Positions 1-9,956 of a DNA stretch of 64,000 nucleotides are shown here, one piece after another. The translations under genes and the position numbers were made by a program. Every line of letters starts with the position of its first letter. Position 1 is the first letter of the stretch. Below the pieces are notes generated by a model. It was not told where the DNA came from and ran no database searches. It saw only the letters and a list, made by a program, of their open reading frames with translations. This DNA comes from Sinohyriopsis cumingii (lineage: Eukaryota > Mollusca > Bivalvia > Unionida > Unionidae). Location: NCBI GenBank assembly GCA_028554795.2, contig CM068824.1:163860130-163924129 (forward strand). The letters run 5' to 3'.

Positions 1-719
1 TAATTAATTGTCTAATTACTGGAGTTCGGTTAAAATAGAAATAGCCCGAATTGATGAACCAGCTAATAGGAACAACCGTCACGGGGAAATGTTAGTGAGT
101 TAAAAAATGATGATATGGTTCACTAGTAGTGAGTTCAGGTCAAAACCGAAAGAGTGTCCCTGGAATAACAAAGTCCCTACTAAAATCTAGTGGTGTACAT
201 TGGTGGTGTGACTGCCGTGGCAGTATTTACTGTAGGAAACCGGTAAATTACACAATGGAATCAATAAGAAGGGACTCGTCAGATACCGTTTATGTCACTA
301 TGGTGGCAAATGTGATGCAGTTGTACTGGCGAAATATGCCTGCAAACCAGTTTTACTGACCTAAATCGGCGTAGTTAAAATAGTTCCCCGTGTTAAGGGA
401 TATTTGTATGGTTTCTACGGCGTGAGCTGCTTTCGGTACGGAAACCTAACGAAGAGAAACTATGCAGATGTGCGGTTGCTAGATATCTGGCGGGTCGTGA
501 GATCTGTGGTCTCGCGTTGATTAGAGTGAAATTTATGTATAGAACGGACACGTCAGGCTTTCTAATTTACAACTGAAGTTGTAAGGATGTCTTTTAAAAT
601 TTGGGGTAAACTTATGACTTCAAGCGGGAACCGCGCGAGGTTTGACACCGCTATGTCAAGTAAAGATCCCTTGCTTGTAACAAGAAAAATTGGCAGTGAA
701 AATACGTTACCAAATTTGA
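1..719. other. Unassigned leading segment, probably upstream part of a decayed Gypsy element
   Basis: No convincing gene is visible. One 76-codon open frame at 129-359 on the + strand resembles nothing I know. The segment directly precedes a Gypsy reverse-transcriptase relic in the same orientation, so it may be an eroded upstream part of that element. That is inference only. Confidence 0.3.
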
Positions 720-724
720 CCTTT

Positions 725-1130
725 TGAAAGGATGCAGGCAAATTCCAATGACGGAAAGAGCGAAGGAAATTTTGGCTTTCATAATTCCAGATGGACCTTA
801 TCAGTATAAAGTAATGCCGTTAGAGATATTAAGGTTCGCCTTGTATTTTTCAACGTTTAGTGAGCATGATTACGTCTGGTCTAGATAATTATGATGCTTA
901 CATCGATGATGTCATAATCTAAAACTACGACCGCTGAAAATATCACTTGAAGACGATTCGTAAATTTGTGGAAAGACTCATGAAGCAAATATGACAATTT
1001 ATCCAAAAGCGAGTTTTGTGCTTATGTTACATTTCTAGGACATAGTGTAGGACACGGTGAAGTTAAACCTACATCTGCTAAGGTCTTGGCTATCTTATTG
1101 CAATGGTTTAAAAACTAGTGTAGACAGGTC
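725..1130 (+). pseudogene. Ty3/Gypsy reverse transcriptase fragment
   Basis: Read across frames, this stretch carries the usual order of Gypsy-type reverse transcriptase motifs. A segment with PMTERAKEI and YQYKVMP lies near 740-825. A YIDDVII box, the counterpart of the catalytic Y-x-DD motif, lies near 890-915. A segment with FLGHSVGHGEVKP lies near 1,030-1,075. Frame changes and stops interrupt it, so it is a dead copy. I saw no LTRs, and integrase was not recognised downstream, where a tandem array begins. The family call rests on motif order and spacing. Confidence 0.7.
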
Positions 1131-1302
1131 GGCTTTTAATTTTTTTTTAAAGAACATTATATATATTTAATGTGAATTTTGTGATTATTTTAAGATGGGG
1201 GAAATCTTGCCAGGGTCGACAAAGAGAAACAGGGACGAGAAAAACATATTTGTTTGCTTGGCCTTATGTCCAAATATCGTTTATAGTAAAATGCCTAAGC
1301 GA

Positions 1303-1797
1303 ACCGTAGATGTTATCCATACTAGACTGCAACATAATGTAAGTAGATGTTATCGATACTAGACTGCGATATAATGAAGGCAGATGTTATCCATACTAGT
1401 TTGCGACATAATGTAAGTAGATGTTTTCCATACTATTTTGCTACATAATGTAAGTAATGTAAGTAGATGTTATCCATACTAGATTGTGACATGATATAAG
1501 TAGATGTTATCCATACTAGATTGCGACATAATGTAAGTAGATGTTATCCATACTAGATTGCGACATAATGTAAGTAGATGTTATCCATACTAGATTGCGA
1601 CATAATGTAAGTAATGTAAGTAGATGTTATCCATACTAGATTGTGACATGATATAAGTAGATGTTATCCATACTAGATTGCGACATAATGTAAGTAGATG
1701 TTATCCATACTAGATTGCGACATAATGTAAGTAGATGTTATCCATACTAGATTGCGACATAATATAAGTAGATGTTATCCATACTAGATTGCAAAAT
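1303..1797. repeat. 37-bp minisatellite
   Basis: About 13 copies of a unit containing GTTATCCATACTAGATTGCG followed by ACATAATGTAAGTAG. Early copies diverge more than later ones. Two places carry an extra short GTAATGTAA insertion at a regular distance, suggesting that blocks of several units were duplicated together. Confidence 0.9.
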
Positions 1798-2260
1798 CAT
1801 GCAAGATCATTGGAAGCTGATCTTTACCGTGTTCAACTTGTTGACAACTTTTTTTAGTTCCTATTGTGGAATTGAAACCACCATACATTTCTTCATGTTC
1901 TGTCCCAAGTATAGTAGACATCGAACTTGGCTGATGAGAAAATTACTCTCAGTGTCATATACAACTATTAGCTTAGATTTACTGCTTTGGGAAAAGGGCC
2001 ATGAAAATTGTATAGAATTAACAATATGTATGCAAATGCATAACCGATACAGGACGATTTCAATAATTTACTAAAATCGTGATTTCTGTCATTTTGTCCA
2101 CCCACCCCTCATCATTTTTCATTATTAGTCACCGTTGTCATTTTGAAAATGTTGTAATAAATGTATTATGCAGGGAGAGGAGTAACTTAAGTTGTTAGAA
2201 CTTGTGCCCAGTCCCATTGTATCATATTGCGACAATAAAATATTTTTAAACCAACAGCAA
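1798..2260 (+). pseudogene. 3' end of a non-LTR retrotransposon (LINE) relic
   Basis: The open frame 1,772-2,074 contains CGIETTIHFFMFCPKYSRHR. This resembles the C-terminal Cys/His-rich tail that follows the reverse transcriptase in several animal LINE families. The first codons of the frame are read through the neighbouring minisatellite and are not part of it. An AATAAA lies near 2,234. No reverse transcriptase core remains upstream, so the piece is strongly 5'-truncated. Confidence 0.5.
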
Positions 2261-2429
2261 ATGCTTATCAGTCAGGCAAGGAATAATCAGTTTTAAAGAT
2301 GGCTAGTGTTTCACGTACAATTCTGTTAAACAGGCAAGGAATAATCTATTTTAGAGATGGGTAGCGTTTCATTACAATATTCTTATACAAAGAAAATAAA
2401 CGATGTGTAAGAGCAAGTTATTAAATAAT

Positions 2430-2995
2430 AGTCTGAAATTATCTAAGGGATCCAAAAGCTTTCTTAGTGTCAGTAACTAAGGGATCCAATATTTTTTTTT
2501 TACTGTCAGCAACTAAGGGATCCAATTGTTTTCTAAGGGATCCAATAGTTTTCTTACCGTCAGTAGCTAAGGGATCCAATAGTTTTGTTACGGTTAGTGA
2601 CTAAGGGATCCAATAGTTTCTTACCGTCAGTAACTTAGGGATCCAATAGTTTTCTTACCGTCGGTAACTATGGGGTTCCAATAGTTTTCTAACTGTCATT
2701 AACTAAGGGATCCAATAGTTTTCTTACTGTCAGTAACTAAGGGATCCAATAATTTTGTAAGGGATCCAATAGTTTTCTTACCGTCAGTAACTTAGGGATC
2801 CAATAGCTTTCTTACCGTCAATAAGTAAAGGATCGGATAGTTATCTTCCTATCATTAACTATGGGGTCCATAAGCTTTCTTACTGTCAGTAACTTAGGGA
2901 TCCAGAAGTTTTCTTACTGTCAGTAACTAAAGGATCCGATAGTTATCATACTGTCAGTAATTAGGGATCCAAAAGCTTTCTTACTATCAGTAGTG
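2430..2995. repeat. About 34-bp minisatellite
   Basis: Roughly 16 imperfect units based on CTAAGGGATCCAATAGTTTT followed by CTTACCGTCAGTAA. Nearly every unit keeps a GGATCC hexamer. It lies 5' of the first recognised PhyH exon. Confidence 0.88.
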
Positions 2996-3211
2996 GAGAG
3001 TAACAAGCACTTGTACTAGTTATCGTGTGCAAACGTATCACGAGGTTTCATCGACTGTGTGTAGAAAGTTCAATTACAAAGACATAATGAAAAGGACATA
3101 CAGTTCACTATATAATTAAGTATAGCTTCGCTTGTTTAGGAATTAAAAATAATTGTGTTCATGAACATTTACTGTTGAGTATTTATATCTACTTTTCTTT
3201 TTTCTTATAAG

Positions 3212-3329
3212 GGTTACACGGTTGTGGAAAACTTATTCACTCCCGAGGAACTGCAGCCGTGTAGAGATGGTTGTGATCGGTTGGTAGAAGAGTTGGCTCA
3301 GAAACTTTACAAGGCTGGAAAGATAAAAT
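3212..3329 (+). CDS. PhyH-family dioxygenase, first recognised exon
   Basis: The acceptor is a pyrimidine-rich stretch ending ATAAG before 3,212, and the donor is GTAATA at 3,330. The exon encodes a segment beginning GYTVVENLFTPEEL, typical of the N-terminal region of phytanoyl-CoA dioxygenase family proteins, where the chain enters the double-stranded beta-helix fold. It ends in phase 1 (118 nt), which fits the next exon exactly. The initiator Met is not here. One or more upstream exons are missing from view, either beyond a large intron or outside the window. Reading past the donor meets stops, supporting the splice. Confidence 0.8.
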
Positions 3330-4351
3330 GTAATACTGCTTCGAGAGGTCTCTTCCTTGTTTCCTGGTCAATATTGTAGACTTTTGGACTAAGAAAAACT
3401 GTTAGAACCCATAATGAGAATCTTTCATACATTTAAAGAATTTAAAGCACAATTTTGCACCATTAATATTTTGTAATCTAGAGTATGAACTGCGAGCATT
3501 TTGTTTCTTTTTCAAATATTTTATAAATTTAGAAGAAGCTGTAGCAATCAGTATTTTGACCGCTCTATGAACTAATTTGTTAGTACTTAGGTTAGGATTC
3601 ATTTTGTACGAATTAGAAACAAAACTAGTTTTCTTATAATCTTAGAACTTAAATGTACGATATTAAAATTATCTAAGGTAGCTACCTCTAGAAAGTTTTG
3701 AAAATGTCCCCTTACAGCTGATAGTTGCGTAATGCCAATTTCCTTCTACCGTACTTTGGTGACGCGGACATTGCCAAAAAGGGCTATTTAAGACGGGTGG
3801 CCACTTAATAAAGGTGTCCTTTAAGACAGATCTGAATCTTATTCATTGTACATATAAATGTAGATCTAAATCAAAGTGATATCGGTTAGTCTGCGACAAG
3901 CAGGATGGAGTCGAACAAAACTCAATTTATGATATTTGCTGTAGAATATTTTGCTGCCGGAAAGTGCAACATCAGATACTTAAATCATCACAGGGTTTTG
4001 TCGCTCAAGTCACATTTGAAACTGATCATGCACAAAACTATTTCACAGCCTTGGTTTTTGTTCTTTATTATACTCTGACCATACTGACCATACAAATACC
4101 AAGTTCGTTTCTTTCAACATTGTAATATCTTTTGTATGGTCTTCATTCCATTCTTCAAATGGCTGCTCAAAAATACAAGTTAAGAAACAGCAAATGAAAA
4201 TAAAACTCACAGGAAACGTTAATCTCTTTCTTACTACAAAAATAATCATAACCGGTTCAATTTAATAAATTAACCAACTACCGGCAACACAAAATGAAAA
4301 TAAATTGACAAGAATCTTACCCCAAACTATATTATCTTTTCTGTGTTTTAG
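3330..4351 (+). other. PhyH intron 1
   Basis: A 1,022-bp GT-AG intron. The open frames seen on the minus strand (3,402-3,602 and 4,043-4,249) have no recognisable similarity and are treated as chance. No repeat stands out. Confidence 0.7.
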
Positions 4352-4452
4352 CTTTGTATGAAGATCACGGATTTGATGACCGTCTCATTCTACTGGAAAG
4401 AGAATGGCCTGGCGCAGTGCTACTGCTTCTCAAGCTTGGCAGGTTACCGCCG
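4352..4452 (+). CDS. PhyH-family dioxygenase, exon 2
   Basis: The acceptor TGTTTTAG precedes 4,352 and the donor GTTAGT starts at 4,453. The length of 101 nt accepts phase 1 and leaves phase 0. The peptide contains LILLEREWPGAV and ends KLGRLPP, matching the region of PhyH-family proteins just before the conserved Phe-Arg-x-Leu-Trp segment, which is found at the start of the next exon 20 kb downstream. A Polinton is inserted only 44 bp after the donor, so the splice site itself is intact. Confidence 0.85.
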
Positions 4453-4490
4453 GTTAGTAGACCCAAGGCAACTACAAATGTTTAGATTTA

Positions 4491-4496
4491 GACACA
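4491..4496. repeat. Left target-site duplication of Polinton-1 (GACACA)
   Basis: GACACA lies immediately outside the AGTAGTGAATGGGG terminus and is repeated exactly at 19,744-19,749 next to the opposite terminus. A 6-bp duplication is the known hallmark of Polinton/Maverick integration. Confidence 0.85.
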
Positions 4497-4972
4497 AGTA
4501 GTGAATGGGGATACCATAGGGACAACGAGACTTCAGTGTTAATTTCGGTATTTTCACTATAGGGAGAAAATTTATATGAATAATGAGCATTATCATTACA
4601 GACAGGGTCTTTGTACTATAGGGGCAAAAGGTATAAAAGACGTGGAACTGTACAGATACCATAGGAATTAAACAAGGATGACGACGGTACTTGACACTGG
4701 CAACAATTTTGCAAGTGGCTGACCTGAATCGGGCGGAACAGCGTGGCAAGGGGTTGACCTGAATACTCGTTGCTCTAGGGACAAACAGAGAAATAGAAAC
4801 GTGGTTAGAGACATGATTAGAGACATAGACAGAGACATAGACATATCACACATAGATTTATAGACATCACACAAACAATTATACAACCAACTAAAAAGAT
4901 TTTAGGCAAGAGAGAATATATATCTTTTCAAGGCAATGGAGTGGCCATGAAAAGAGGCTTTGGGTTCTTTTT
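4497..4972 (+). repeat. Polinton-1 left terminal inverted repeat
   Basis: The reverse complement aligns with 19,249-19,743 along its length. Shared blocks include AGTGAATGGGGATAC at the tip, the GCAAGTGGCTGACCT and GGAACAGCGTGGCAAGGGGT blocks in the middle, and GGCAATGGATTGGCCATGAAAA-like sequence at the inner end. The arms have diverged by substitutions and small indels, indicating age. Confidence 0.88.
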
Positions 4973-5441
4973 GTTAACACCATTCAGTTAACACAGAGAG
5001 AATCGCACGGATCTTCTTCTCTTCCGCAAACTTCGTCTGACATCCGGACCGTAGATTAAGACTCTCTTCAGACAGCCTTGTCTCTCCTCATAGATCCTTC
5101 GTTTCCAAAAGGTTGTCTCTTTGATCTGGGAAATTGCCCATTATGATTTGACATATATGGGATAGTCTGGGTTGAACAGCATCGACAGTATGAGGGTAGA
5201 CGATTCTACGTTAGTTCACATCTTGTGACGAGAACAGGTGAATGGAATGGGGTGAACCAAGATAATTTATAGTTGAAGAGCGGATCGAAACGGATTGAAT
5301 TCTTTCACCAACCCTAACATGAAATTCAGTCAGAGTGAGGACTCTGTCTTTCAGTCCGAAAAGAGTTGGATGTGACGTCACAGTCCCTATATAGGTGCGC
5401 TTGCGTCTAAGCGCAATGAATCAAAGCGACAGAGTTAGAAC
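4973..5441 (+). promoter_or_regulatory. Polinton-1 left non-coding region with a TATA-like promoter
   Basis: No gene is visible. CCTATATAGG at about 5,389-5,398 lies some 45 bp before the first possible start codon (5,442), a plausible core promoter for the leftmost element gene. This is inferred from position only. Confidence 0.35.
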
Positions 5442-5549
5442 ATGACGGACACTAAGAAGACAATGAATTGGGATGCAACGGCCGTGGAGACAAGAAGTGA
5501 TGGGATATCAGCAGCTACTAAAACAACCACAATCCTACTTCCAGAAGAG
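5442..5549 (+). pseudogene. 5' end of leftmost Polinton-1 gene, cut by a SINE
   Basis: An ATG at 5,442 opens a frame with a hydrophilic, Thr-rich start (MTDTKKTMNWDATAVETRS). It is interrupted at 5,549 by a SINE with a perfect 11-bp target duplication. The ancestral frame presumably continued into the coiled-coil coding stretch after 5,813. No family is recognised. It lies downstream of a TATA-like box. Confidence 0.45.
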
Positions 5550-5801
5550 CCCCGAATAGCCGAATGGTCTAAAGCGCTCTCCGATATGGATTGCTGCCAT
5601 CTCACCTCTGTCTGCGTGGGTTCGAGTCTCGGATTCGGCCAATGTAGGTATGCGAGAAAGCTTGCCAGTAGCTTCTCGTTGGCCGGTGGCTCTTTCCGGG
5701 GTATTCCCGGGTTCTTCCTCCACCACTAATACTGGCCGCCATGTATAGCCTATCGTGTGCTGACAAATGGCGTTAAACCCTACAACAACAACAACAACAA
5801 G
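5550..5801 (+). mobile_element. tRNA-derived SINE, family A, copy 1
   Basis: It begins with a tRNA-like head: A box around AGCCGAATGGTCT, B box GGGTTCGAGTCTC near 5,619. A body with GAGAAAGCTTGCCAGTAGC and a (CAA)n tail follow. TTCCAGAAGAG occurs directly before (5,539-5,549) and after (5,802-5,812) as the target duplication. Two further copies in this window (29.0 and 45.4 kb) share the whole body. Confidence 0.9.
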
Positions 5802-5812
5802 TTCCAGAAGAG

Positions 5813-6350
5813 AATAATTTTAATAGGGATATAGCTGATTTTTTTCTCTTCACAAGAATTTGTTCCGGTATCAGCACATTCGCTGCTTTCTCCTTCCTTA
5901 CCGTACGTCGAGGAGAGTAAACAGAGGCAGAAAGAAGAACTGGAGAAATGTTTTCAACAGCAGAAAGAAGCAGAACAAGCCTTTCTCATTCAACAGCAAC
6001 AGCGAGAAGAGGAAGAAGAACAAGCAAGAAGTAAATGACTGGAAAAAGAGGCAGAGAAGAAACAAGGTCTATGAGAGAAGGAGGACGGTGAAAGTCAAAC
6101 AGTAACGGCAATCTTAGACATTTTGGCAAAGTTAAGGAGTCTGAAAGAAATGTTTCAGACTTCTTTGATACGAACCAAGAGAACAAGACCTTCCCGAGCC
6201 AAACACTCCAATCCCTTCCAGGCACCTACTACACCTGAGATACCAATACTAGTGATTTCTACTAAATCATTGACAGTAGCAGGTTCAGAAGGAGGCCTTG
6301 GCCGTGGCAAAGGGATAAGACAGTTAAATCTCATTAATTCCCGTTTCTGA
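5813..6350 (+). pseudogene. Coiled-coil protein remnant (Polinton-1 left arm)
   Basis: One frame between about 5,859 and 6,040 encodes a Gln/Glu/Lys-rich heptad-like stretch (KEELEKCFQQQKEAEQAF, then QQQQREEEEEQARSK) and ends in TGA. Another frame from 6,123 to 6,350 is Arg/Ser/Pro-rich. A shift between them suggests one broken gene. It was probably once joined to the start at 5,442 before SINE insertion. No function can be assigned. Similar low-complexity coiled-coil frames occur at the right end of the element. Confidence 0.45.
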
Positions 6351-6699
6351 GTTTTTCTTTTGTATATAAAAAACAGACCCTCCCCCCAAAAAAAACCCCA
6401 CCCAACGGTCCTTTTCAGGGCCACCCATCTCTCTCGAAAACAAACTACTCAATGTTTGCAAAAATCATTTAAAACTCAAAATCCCTTTTTCCCATGATGT
6501 ACGTGTGAGTGAGTAAGTGTAGGTTCTTATTATGATTATAAAATCAAAACCGAGAGACACTTACATTTTTCTTTCTGTTACAGTCTCTTTACAAATTACA
6601 ATTCAGTTTCATAACGCATCACTTTAAAAGTTCATAGACTTCTTTTTGTATTTTCACTCTCTCCTTTTTTGAATTTATTCACCGTCACAGGATTTCCTC
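6351..6699. other. AT-rich spacer in Polinton-1
   Basis: Contains a purine run (6,381-6,400) and T-rich stretches. No coding signal was recognised. It may form the shared 3' region between the convergent coiled-coil and zinc-knuckle genes. Confidence 0.4.
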
Positions 6700-7065
6700 T
6701 TATTCCTCACTTTCTTCTCGTTTTCTTTTCTTCTCTTTCTCAACAAGTCTAGGTTCTTCATTTTCGGGGGGTACCTCTTCGTGTTCGGAACTCCTCTCTA
6801 CCTCCTGCTTCTGCTGTTTCTTAGGGCAGTCTGAAGAACAATGTCATTTCTCTTGACAATGATAACAGGTATCTTGAACTTTGTCTCTTTTGACGCTTGT
6901 CATGCTTTGACGTTTTGGACATTCTGAAGACCTGTGCCCTTTCTTCTGACAGAAATAGCAAGTATCTTGACTTTTATCTCGAAAGGAGGGAGAGTAGTGC
7001 GTCATCTTCTCTGAAGAAAAGCTTCGTATGACGCTTCGAAGATCGAACTGTGTTGACCCTTTCAT
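6700..7065 (-). pseudogene. CCHC zinc-knuckle protein, one nonsense codon
   Basis: Minus-strand reading frame of 122 codons including the final stop. Residues 36-49 form a C-x2-C-x4-H-x4-C knuckle (CYFCQKKGHRSSEC). A second knuckle follows (CYHC, then HCSSDC), but a TGA at 6,844-6,846 sits where the residue before its His should be. Downstream is an acidic/basic tail rich in Glu and Lys ending at TAA 6,700-6,702. CCHC knuckles usually bind single-stranded nucleic acid. It diverges from the polymerase gene across a short spacer containing ATTATATAGG near 7,110. A related relic lies at 40.74-40.85 kb. Confidence 0.7.
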
Positions 7066-7184
7066 CTTTCTGATAAGATTGAGAGTGAAATATGGGAAGA
7101 CACTGACCCATTATATAGGAAAGACACTGCTCTTACATTGACATTGGACCTTAAAATGTAGTCATTTGTTAATTTGCAATCAAG

Positions 7185-7540
7185 ATGAAACGATCGCGCC
7201 ATTTGGGGAAGAAAGGAGAAGAAAGTAAGAAGCAGAAACGTGACCTATCGTCTCGCACAGTAGCTGAAGTCTTGGCTCAAATTCATGACAGCGATTTTGA
7301 AGATGACATGAGTGAGCCAGAATCCAGACCCAGTAAGTCAAAGTCAAACCAAAGTCCACCACCATTAAACCCTGAAAACTAATACCACATTCAAGAGACG
7401 GACCAACGCTCCTCTAGAAAATGTAGAACCACGGCCTCCGCGTACACGGGGAAGTTCAAACATTTCAAGTCCAATGTACCGTTGGAGAAGGCAGAGGGGT
7501 GCATCTTTGTTAACCACACTGAAACGGCAATGTTGAGCAA
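7185..7540 (+). pseudogene. N-terminal low-complexity region upstream of Polinton-1 polymerase
   Basis: An ATG at 7,185 opens a 65-codon frame, basic at first (MKRSRHLGKKGEESKKQKR), then acidic and Ser/Pro-rich, ending in TAA at 7,380. A neighbouring frame continues with Pro/Arg-rich sequence to about 7,540. It is directly upstream of polymerase-like sequence in the same direction, so it is probably either the disordered N terminus of the polymerase or a small separate protein. Confidence 0.45.
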
Positions 7541-9360
7541 ACGAATACGATCGCTTGACACTTTCCATTTATCACGACAGTCTGAAGTCCTCCGTTTGGA
7601 TCGAGTTTAGCAGGCCATCAGAATTGACACCTTCCAAAGTGGACTACCTTCGCAGAACCAAACACAGCGTCGTCCGAATTAACAATCCTCAAGACAAGAT
7701 GTATGAAAATACCATAGGAACGTATTCGTTGGATACCTGAGACTTAGAAAACCTTAAGATCGTGTGCGAGTTTAACGGTTGCTTATTTCACGGATGTCAC
7801 ATCTGCTACCCTCAACGGAATACCCAAAATCAGGTTTTTCAACGTACCTTGGAAGACTTGTACGAGGCCACTTGTCAGCAAAGCTTAAATTTAGAACAGC
7901 AAGGATACCAACAGGTGGTAATATGGGAACACGAGTAAGACCACCATTTGAAAACCGATCCCGTGTTTAAACGCATCATGGAAAGTTACAAGTTTGTGTA
8001 CCATCTGAACACTCAGGACAATTTGTATAGAGGACGGACGAATGCCACCTGGTTGCTGTACCACGCACACGAAGCGAAAGAAGTGAAAATCAAATAACTG
8101 GACGTGTGTTCGCTGTATCCTTACGCGTGCAAATATTGTCTTTTTTCGCAGGGCGCCCATATTTGCTGACGCAGCACATCGACGGGAAAAACATTCTACA
8201 ATAGAAAGGATTGGTGAAATGTAAAGTCTTGCCTTCCACGGACTTGTATCCCGTTTTGCCTCACGATTGCCAAGGAAAACTGATGTTTCCCTTGTGCTGT
8301 ACTTGTGCCGAAACGTGCAACCAAGACCAACCTTGTCAGAAAACCCAGGAAGAACGCACATTGACAGGAACTGGGTCAGCGTGGAATTGTTCAAAACTCT
8401 GGACCTAAGATACCAATTGTTAGAAGTGTACGAAATTTACCACCTTCCCAAGACAGAACAGTACCACAAGAGCGACGAGACTCAAAACGGCATTTTTGTA
8501 GACTACGTGAAACTGAAACAAGACTCCATTGGCTATCCTTCCTGGTGATACACTCCCGAAGACCAAAAAGAAATTCAAAGAGAAATAGTTGGAGCAGGAC
8601 GGCATCACTTTAGTCCACATCGATAAAAACGATCGACGACGATCCTTTGCGAAAGTGATGTTGAATTGTGTGTGGGGAAAAATGGCACAACGACGGTGTT
8701 TACCCAAGACAGAGCATTTTCACAGAACCTTCCCGCTACTTTAAGATGATTCACGACAAAAACAAATGCATGAAACACGTGGATATCCTTCGTGAAGACT
8801 TGATCCAAGTCAATTGCGAAGAAGAACTGGATTTTATACAAACCGACAAATTTGGAGATGTCATCATTGAAGCCTACGTGACAGCCCATGCTCGTTTAAA
8901 ATTGTATGAAGCTATAGAACTGTTAGGAGATCGTGTGCTGTATTTTGACACGGACAGTTGACATCAATCGCCTGGTTCACCGGCACTCTAACATCGAAGG
9001 AGACTGTTTATGGGCCTGGACAGACGAGTACCGCGACAACAAGATTATAAATTGTGCTAGTGGCGGTCACAAAAATTATGGCTACGAATACCGGGACCCC
9101 TAAGGAGAAGTGCACACCGAGTGTAAAGTGAAAGGATTGACTCTCAATAATCGCACCAGTCAAGTGGTGATCTTTAGCCACCTACCAAATCGTCAGTCGA
9201 CCTTTGGAAAAACTGTATCAAATCGTGTATCAGAAGCGAGAGCGGCTTCCTAACCGCTTCACTTTAACTTATGAAGACGTCGATATTGATCAGTGTATAA
9301 AAAGGGAAAAAGTCCAAGACCGATAGTTCGTTGTGACTACAATTGCCAAGCGAAAAAGAT
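7541..9360 (+). pseudogene. Protein-primed type B DNA polymerase (Polinton), heavily broken
   Basis: The landmarks are in the correct order but in shifting frames. A Cys/His cluster CEFNGCLFHGCHIC lies near 7,770-7,810. Motif A, LDVCSLYPYACK, lies near 8,098-8,133. A Cys-containing thumb-like region (8,211-8,548) follows. The motif B region, KVMLNCVWGKMAQR, is near 8,652-8,694, and motif C, VLYFDTDS, at 8,935-8,958. This order is diagnostic for family B polymerases of Polintons, which copy the element from a terminal protein primer. At least six stops or frameshifts are visible, so it is inactive. The exonuclease motifs could not be placed with confidence. It sits between the zinc-knuckle and BIR genes. 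Confidence 0.85.
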
Positions 9361-9581
9361 GAATCCTTTTAAATAGACACAATTCAAGTTTGGTGATTCT
9401 GAAGTGGAGTGCGATGCTGTGCCTTGCGATTGCAAGTACACTGTGACCTCAATGATTCAGTACAACATCCTGGAAACTTCGCTATGACTACTTCAATACC
9501 TACCATGGAAAGTGATGATGTGTGTGTCGAACCTGACGGATGAGAAAGCGATGCCACTCGTTATCGTAAACTCTTAACTGG
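9361..9581 (+). other. Unassigned Polinton-1 segment before the BIR gene
   Basis: A short frame from 9,360 has a Cys-rich piece (VECDAVPCDCKY) near 9,410-9,445 and then degenerates. It could be the start of the BIR-containing gene or a separate small protein. Confidence 0.3.
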
Positions 9582-9956
9582 TTGTCATCTTTAACTGAAA
9601 CCATGCGGTTAACACCCTACGTATGTCATCCATGCCTGAGTAAACTAATGCGGGTTTCACCGTACCCTCATCGAAATGAACATGTGAAAGAAGAATATTC
9701 GTTCCCGGTGCATTTGTCTGAATACTGCGACTTTGAAAGTCGAATCCAAGCCTTTCAAGGTAAGTGGCCTAAATATCTGATAGGACCTACCCCTGAAGAA
9801 CTAGCCAGAGCCGGATTTATCTACTTGGGAAAATGTGTGAATGTCAAGTGCGTTGTGTCACTTCACCAGTGGGAGCAGAAAGACTCGGTTTACCTAGAAC
9901 ATGTTCGATGGTCTCCGTACTGTCAATATCTACCTTTAGTGGGACGAACTCAGTAA
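9582..9956 (+). CDS. BIR-domain (IAP-like) protein in Polinton-1, probably decayed
   Basis: A 124-codon open frame. Residues about 45-118 follow the baculovirus IAP repeat: R-x-x-x-F near the start (SRIQAFQGKWP), ELARAGFIYLGKC, then the zinc region ending LHQWEQKDSVYLEHVRWSPYC. W, the D of the acidic loop, E-H and the last C (H-x6-C) are all spaced as in BIR domains. One zinc-ligand Cys is missing, apparently with a three-residue deletion between VKCVV and SLHQW. BIR proteins block caspases or act in ubiquitin signalling. Baculoviruses and molluscan herpesviruses carry them, so a role in delaying host cell death is plausible but inferred. The start Met is uncertain. Confidence 0.72.
   Translation: MSSLTETMRLTPYVCHPCLSKLMRVSPYPHRNEHVKEEYSFPVHLSEYCDFESRIQAFQGKWPKYLIGPTPEELARAGFIYLGKCVNVKCVVSLHQWEQKDSVYLEHVRWSPYCQYLPLVGRTQ

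Noticed and set aside
1310-1800. Coding potential of the first minisatellite feeding the 1,772 frame
   Set aside because: The first codons of that frame are repeat units. Only the part after about 1,798 resembles a LINE C terminus.
4444-4886. Protein genes in the left terminal repeat
   Set aside because: The same peptides appear in the right terminal repeat only because the DNA is an inverted copy. The frames are short and run through the splice donor region and the element border.
6381-6400. Transposon or structural signal in the C/A-rich run
   Set aside because: A short homopurine/C run without partner sequence. No support for any function.
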